NCBI GenBank assembly: GCA_016873225.1
Contig: VGXS01000022.1
Span: 1-61,828 of the forward strand
Source: Planctomycetota bacterium
GTDB taxonomy: Bacteria > Planctomycetota > Planctomycetia > Gemmatales > Gemmataceae
DNA: 61,828 nucleotides
Reading direction: 5' to 3'
Shown here: in pieces, positions 59,008-61,828 of the stretch
How positions within the stretch are numbered: position 1 is the stretch's first letter
Layout of the letters: the number at the start of each line of letters is the position of its first letter
The notes under the pieces: model-generated
Database searches by the model: none
What the model was told of the DNA's origin: nothing
What the model saw: the letters and a program-made list of their open reading frames with translations, nothing else
Translations under genes and position numbers: made by a program

Positions 59008-60425
59008 ATGCGACGACTTCTGACATTCCCTGTGTGGCTCGTACTGGTCGGTGTCGTTCTGGCCGGCGCGACGGCCTGTAACAAGTCGTTGGCGGTCGGC
59101 CCCGAAACGAATGCCGACGAGGAAAAGGCGAAGATGCCGCGCCCGTTCGCCCGGCTGTTCGTGCAGGACTTGGAGATGTGTTCGCTCCGCTGCGCCGACC
59201 TGAGGGTGGGCGAGAAGGACGAGTTCACTGTCGGGTCGTTCGCCACCGTCGAGGGGTTCAAGAAGCTCGACCCGGCCAAGCAGAAGTTCGCCCCGGTCGC
59301 GGCCGCTGCCGAGAAGCCCACGCAGTTGATCGGTTACACGGAGGGTCGCAACGACCTTGAGGGCGGGCAGTTCGTCAACTGGATCACCAACCGCGCGTGC
59401 CTGGTCGGGGCCGACGGCTGAGGGCGCAAGGTGCTGGCCGAGGAACTGACGAAGAAGGCGCACACGAGGACGCAGTTCGCCGGGTGGTCGCCCGATGGCA
59501 AGAAGGCCGTCGTCCCGAGTCTGTGGGAAAGCCCGGAGAACGCCGCGTGGGAACGGAAGCACAGGACGTTCCGCATGACCGAAGGCTGGCTGGTCGATTC
59601 CTGTCTCCTCGACCTCGCAACGGGCAAGCTCACGAATCTCACGGCGGTGGATCGCGTCAGCATCTACAACACCGGCCTGTTCTATCTACCAGATGGCAAG
59701 GGCTTCGGGTTCACCCCGCTCATCAAGGGTGTCTCGAAACCATTCGTGATGGACTTCGACGGCAAGAACAAGCGCGATGTTTCCGGCGCCGGCGGCGGGT
59801 TCGCCTACGGTTACTCGGCGTCGCCGGACGGCAAGCGAATCAGCTACCACGAGAACTACCAGATCTACATCTCGAATGCTGACGGCAGAGACAAGCGAAA
59901 GGTCGAGACGAGGAACACCCGTTCAACTTCGTGCCGAAGTGGTCCCCCGACGGTGAGTGGCTGCTGTTCGTCTCAGGTGAGCACTACAACTGCCACCCGC
60001 ACATCGTGAAGAAGGACGGCACCGGGCTAAAGAAACTCGCGGACCGCGGCGGGTATCTCGGCGTGGTCGAGCGGCTCAAGCACCCCGACTTCCACAGCGA
60101 GAGCAGCGATGTCCCGGTGTGGTCCGCGGACGGTCGCCACGTGTTCTACACGGCGAAGGTGGGAGAGAGCATCGAACTGATGCGCGTCGATCTCGGGGGC
60201 AAGACGACGCAAATGACGAAGTCGAAGCCGGGGAAGCGCCACTACCACCCGGCCGCCTCCCCGGACGGCAAATGGCTGCTGTTCGGCTCGGATCGGGGCG
60301 GCACGATGCAACCGAATGCCGCGTCCATCGACGGCAAGCAAAGCTGGCCAATCACGAATGTCCCTGATGTGTCGTGTGCGATGCACGGGAACTGGCAACC
60401 GGAGACAACGAGGGGCGAACGCTGA
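59008..60425 (+). pseudogene. Broken TolB-like beta-propeller lipoprotein gene (cassette B, gene 4)
   Basis: It begins as an exported lipoprotein-like protein (FPVWLVLVGVVLAGATAC). The frame hits TGA at 59419-59421, inside otherwise continuous coding sequence (GADG, stop, GRKVLAEEL). It continues in the same frame through PD40-type blades (FAGWSPDGKKAVVP, GYSASPDGKRISYHE). Near 59910-59935 the reading frame must shift by one base to continue as EEHPFNFVPKWSPDGEWLLF, VWSADGRHVFYTAKVG and AASPDGKWLLFGSDRG, ending 60425. Repairing the two lesions would give a propeller of about 470 residues. Two independent lesions argue for decay rather than recoding. Confidence 0.85.
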
Positions 60426-60562
60426 GGAACCGGCGTCCGATCACGGGACTTCACACCCGAAAGGGACTCGCATGCCCTCCACCCTCAGCCACTCGACGCA
60501 GCCTCCATTCTGACGGTGGCAATCCAGTCAATTCATAGTCGGTAGCAAATCACACTCCTTCA

Positions 60563-60585
60563 CGCCCCGGGCTTTTTCCGGGGCG
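60563..60585 (+). terminator. Hairpin downstream of the acquired block
   Basis: CGCCCCGG (60563-60570) pairs with CCGGGGCG (60578-60585) around a T-rich 7-base loop, followed by ATTCTCTTTGC. The tail is only partly T-rich. It lies between the broken propeller and the amine oxidase gene and probably marks the end of the acquired block. Confidence 0.45.
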
Positions 60586-60676
60586 ATTCTCTTTGCAAAA
60601 AATTTTCCGACCTGTTTGCAATTCATCACAACCCGACCTAGGGTCTTGTGCCCACATCCAAGGCCGGAGTCGGTAC

Positions 60677-61664
60677 ATGATCACAAGGCGCGGAATGATC
60701 GGCGGGGCCGCGACGGCCATGGCGTCGGCACGGCGATTGAAAGCGGCCAACGCGCCCTTGGATATCGTCGTCATTGGCGGGGGCATCGCGGGAGCGGCCG
60801 CCGCTTCACAACTCTCAGCCCAAGGGCACCAGGTGGTGATGCTGGAAGCCAGGTCCCGCCTGGGAGGCAGAATCAATACCGACCGCTCCTTTGCCATGCC
60901 CATCGATCTGGGCGCCTCATGGATTCATGGCCCTTCACAAGCCAATCCGCTGGTGGCGTTAGCTGCGAAGGCGGGCCTCACCACGGCGGTCACACCGGAC
61001 GACCTCGTTCAAGTTTATGCCGCAACGGGCGCGCCACTTCCCTATTCCGTTGTGGATCCCAAGGAGGCCACCTACGACAGGCTCACCAACAGGGCCCGGT
61101 CGACAGCGGCGCGGACCGGCCGCGACATGTCGTTCCAACAAGCCATGACGGCCCAGCAGGGCACCCTTTTCAACGACCCTGTGATGCGATATTTCGGTGC
61201 CGCTTGGACTGAATTCGACACCGGAGCCCCCCTGGACCAACTTTCCGCCCTTCAGGGCATGGAAGATGAGGAGTTTGGCGGCAGCGATGTCATTGTCACC
61301 AACGGTTACGACCGACTGTTTCAGCCATTGGTGAACGGATACGAGATCCGCATGGGCTCCCCCGTAAAAGCCATCAGCCAAACAGAGAGTGATATCACGG
61401 TGGAATACCCAGGTGGCACCATCACCGCGGATGCCGCGGTCCTCACCGCGCCGTTGGGAGTCCTGAAGGCCGGATCGATCCAGTTTTCCCCGGGACTCGC
61501 CTCCACCAAGCTGGCCGCCATCAACCGGGTCGGATTCGGCACCGTGAACAAGGTTGTTCTGGAATTCACCCGGGCCACCTGGCCCGCCGGGATGCAGTAT
61601 TTCGGTTTTTGCAGGGCCGTTGGCGCGGCCGGACGCGCCTGCTATGCCATGAATGTCAAGAGGC
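60677..61664 (+). pseudogene. Flavin-containing amine oxidase, 3' end cut by an IS element
   Basis: From ATG 60677, with GGAG at 7 bases. A twin-arginine-like leader (MITRRGMIGGAATAMA) is followed by the FAD-binding motif VVIGGGIAGAAAASQL near residue 31, LEARSRLGGRINT, and DLGASWIHG, all typical of monoamine/polyamine oxidases. The middle (YDRLFQPLVNGYEI, TAPLGVLKAGSIQFSP) continues the family pattern. About 329 native residues are present; then the frame enters the IS end at 61665, reads 26 foreign residues and stops at 61744. The C-terminal FAD-closing segment of the family (about 100 residues) is missing, so the product should be inactive. Confidence 0.85.
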
Positions 61665-61683
61665 TTAGAGCGCACTTCAAATA
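61665..61683 (+). repeat. IS-end-like 19-bp sequence, copy 2
   Basis: TTAGAGCGCACTTCAAATA, an exact inverted match to 49830-49848. It marks where the amine oxidase coding sequence stops making sense. Confidence 0.8.
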
Positions 61684-61828
61684 TCTGGGTTGCCATATCC
61701 ACAGTGCCTTAAGTAATTGGCGCATTCAGCGGGTCGGAATTTGAGGATGAGTCGGCCGATGGAATTCCAAAGATCGGGTATAGATCTGAGAGCGGCGGTC
61801 CTGATCATCGACTTGAACTTGGAGAAGG
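61665..61828 (+). mobile_element. Left end of an IS element, running off the window
   Basis: The element starts at 61665 with the 19-mer and continues past the window end. From ATG 61747 the frame stays open to the edge (MSRPMEFQRSGIDLRAAVLI), with GAGG touching the start; this could be the beginning of its transposase, but 27 residues are too few to recognise a family. Confidence 0.55.

Noticed and set aside
59419..59421. TGA in the TolB-like gene as a selenocysteine or readthrough codon
   Set aside because: No selenocysteine insertion hairpin was seen after it, the position is not a redox site, and a second frameshift lies downstream; decay is simpler.

Overview
The window is about 62 kb of a GC-rich bacterial chromosome that reads as a planctomycete (class Planctomycetia; Gemmatales or Isosphaerales would fit). 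The evidence is the combination of a cytochrome/PSD1 (DUF1549-DUF1553) gene followed by a Tat-exported DUF1501 gene, a YTV-repeat cysteine-rich protein, several DUF1559 proteins, a secreted DUF1570-like protein, DUF1802, serine/threonine kinases (one with WD40 repeats) and many short lipoproteins. Assignments come from reading motifs by eye; no database search was run.

Layout. 0.2-4.7 kb: a tRNA-Leu(CAG), then an overlapping minus-strand run of two glycosyltransferase-like genes and an ABC exporter. 5.0-9.1 kb: two small plus-strand genes, a fused uroporphyrinogen methyltransferase/synthase coupled to tatC, and two small lipoproteins. 9.3-19.9 kb: housekeeping and envelope genes (rsmA, riboflavin synthase, an ECF-like sigma factor, a barrel-like outer-membrane protein, a PLD-like protein, a fatty acid desaturase, an HNH protein, a kinase, ung with a permuted papain-fold hydrolase, and an SDR). 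20.0-28.1 kb: ilvC, a kinase-WD40 protein, a PNPOx-like protein, a tandem pair of DUF1559 fusion proteins, and an lplA-like gene. 28.1-42.1 kb: long minus-strand runs (an internally duplicated membrane protein, an FtsX/LolD-type ABC transporter, a prenyltransferase-like toroid, a thioesterase, a DUF1570-like protein, a transglutaminase, DUF1802, gpsA, and an FHA protein). Many neighbours there share a 4-base stop/start overlap. 42.4-49.3 kb: the YTV protein, a sugar nucleotidyltransferase, and the PSD1/DUF1501 pair.

49.3-61.8 kb is accessory. It contains a 29-bp perfect inverted repeat, two exact copies of a 19-bp IS-end-like sequence in inverted orientation (49830-49848 and 61665-61683), a degraded IS5-family transposase, and a block (52.3-60.4 kb) that looks foreign. 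That block holds two consecutive gene cassettes with the same order: lipoprotein, prepilin-like DUF1559 protein, secreted protein, beta-propeller protein. The propeller of the second cassette is broken by a stop codon and a frameshift. A Tat-type flavin amine oxidase gene is cut off by the right-hand IS end, and the window ends inside that element.

Working together: the window mixes envelope biogenesis (glycosyltransferases, ABC transporters, TatC and likely Tat substrates, lipoproteins, prepilin-like proteins), cofactor synthesis (tetrapyrrole, riboflavin, lipoate) and phospho-signalling (kinases plus FHA). The repeated lipoprotein/prepilin/secreted/propeller cassette is the best candidate for an undescribed surface system.
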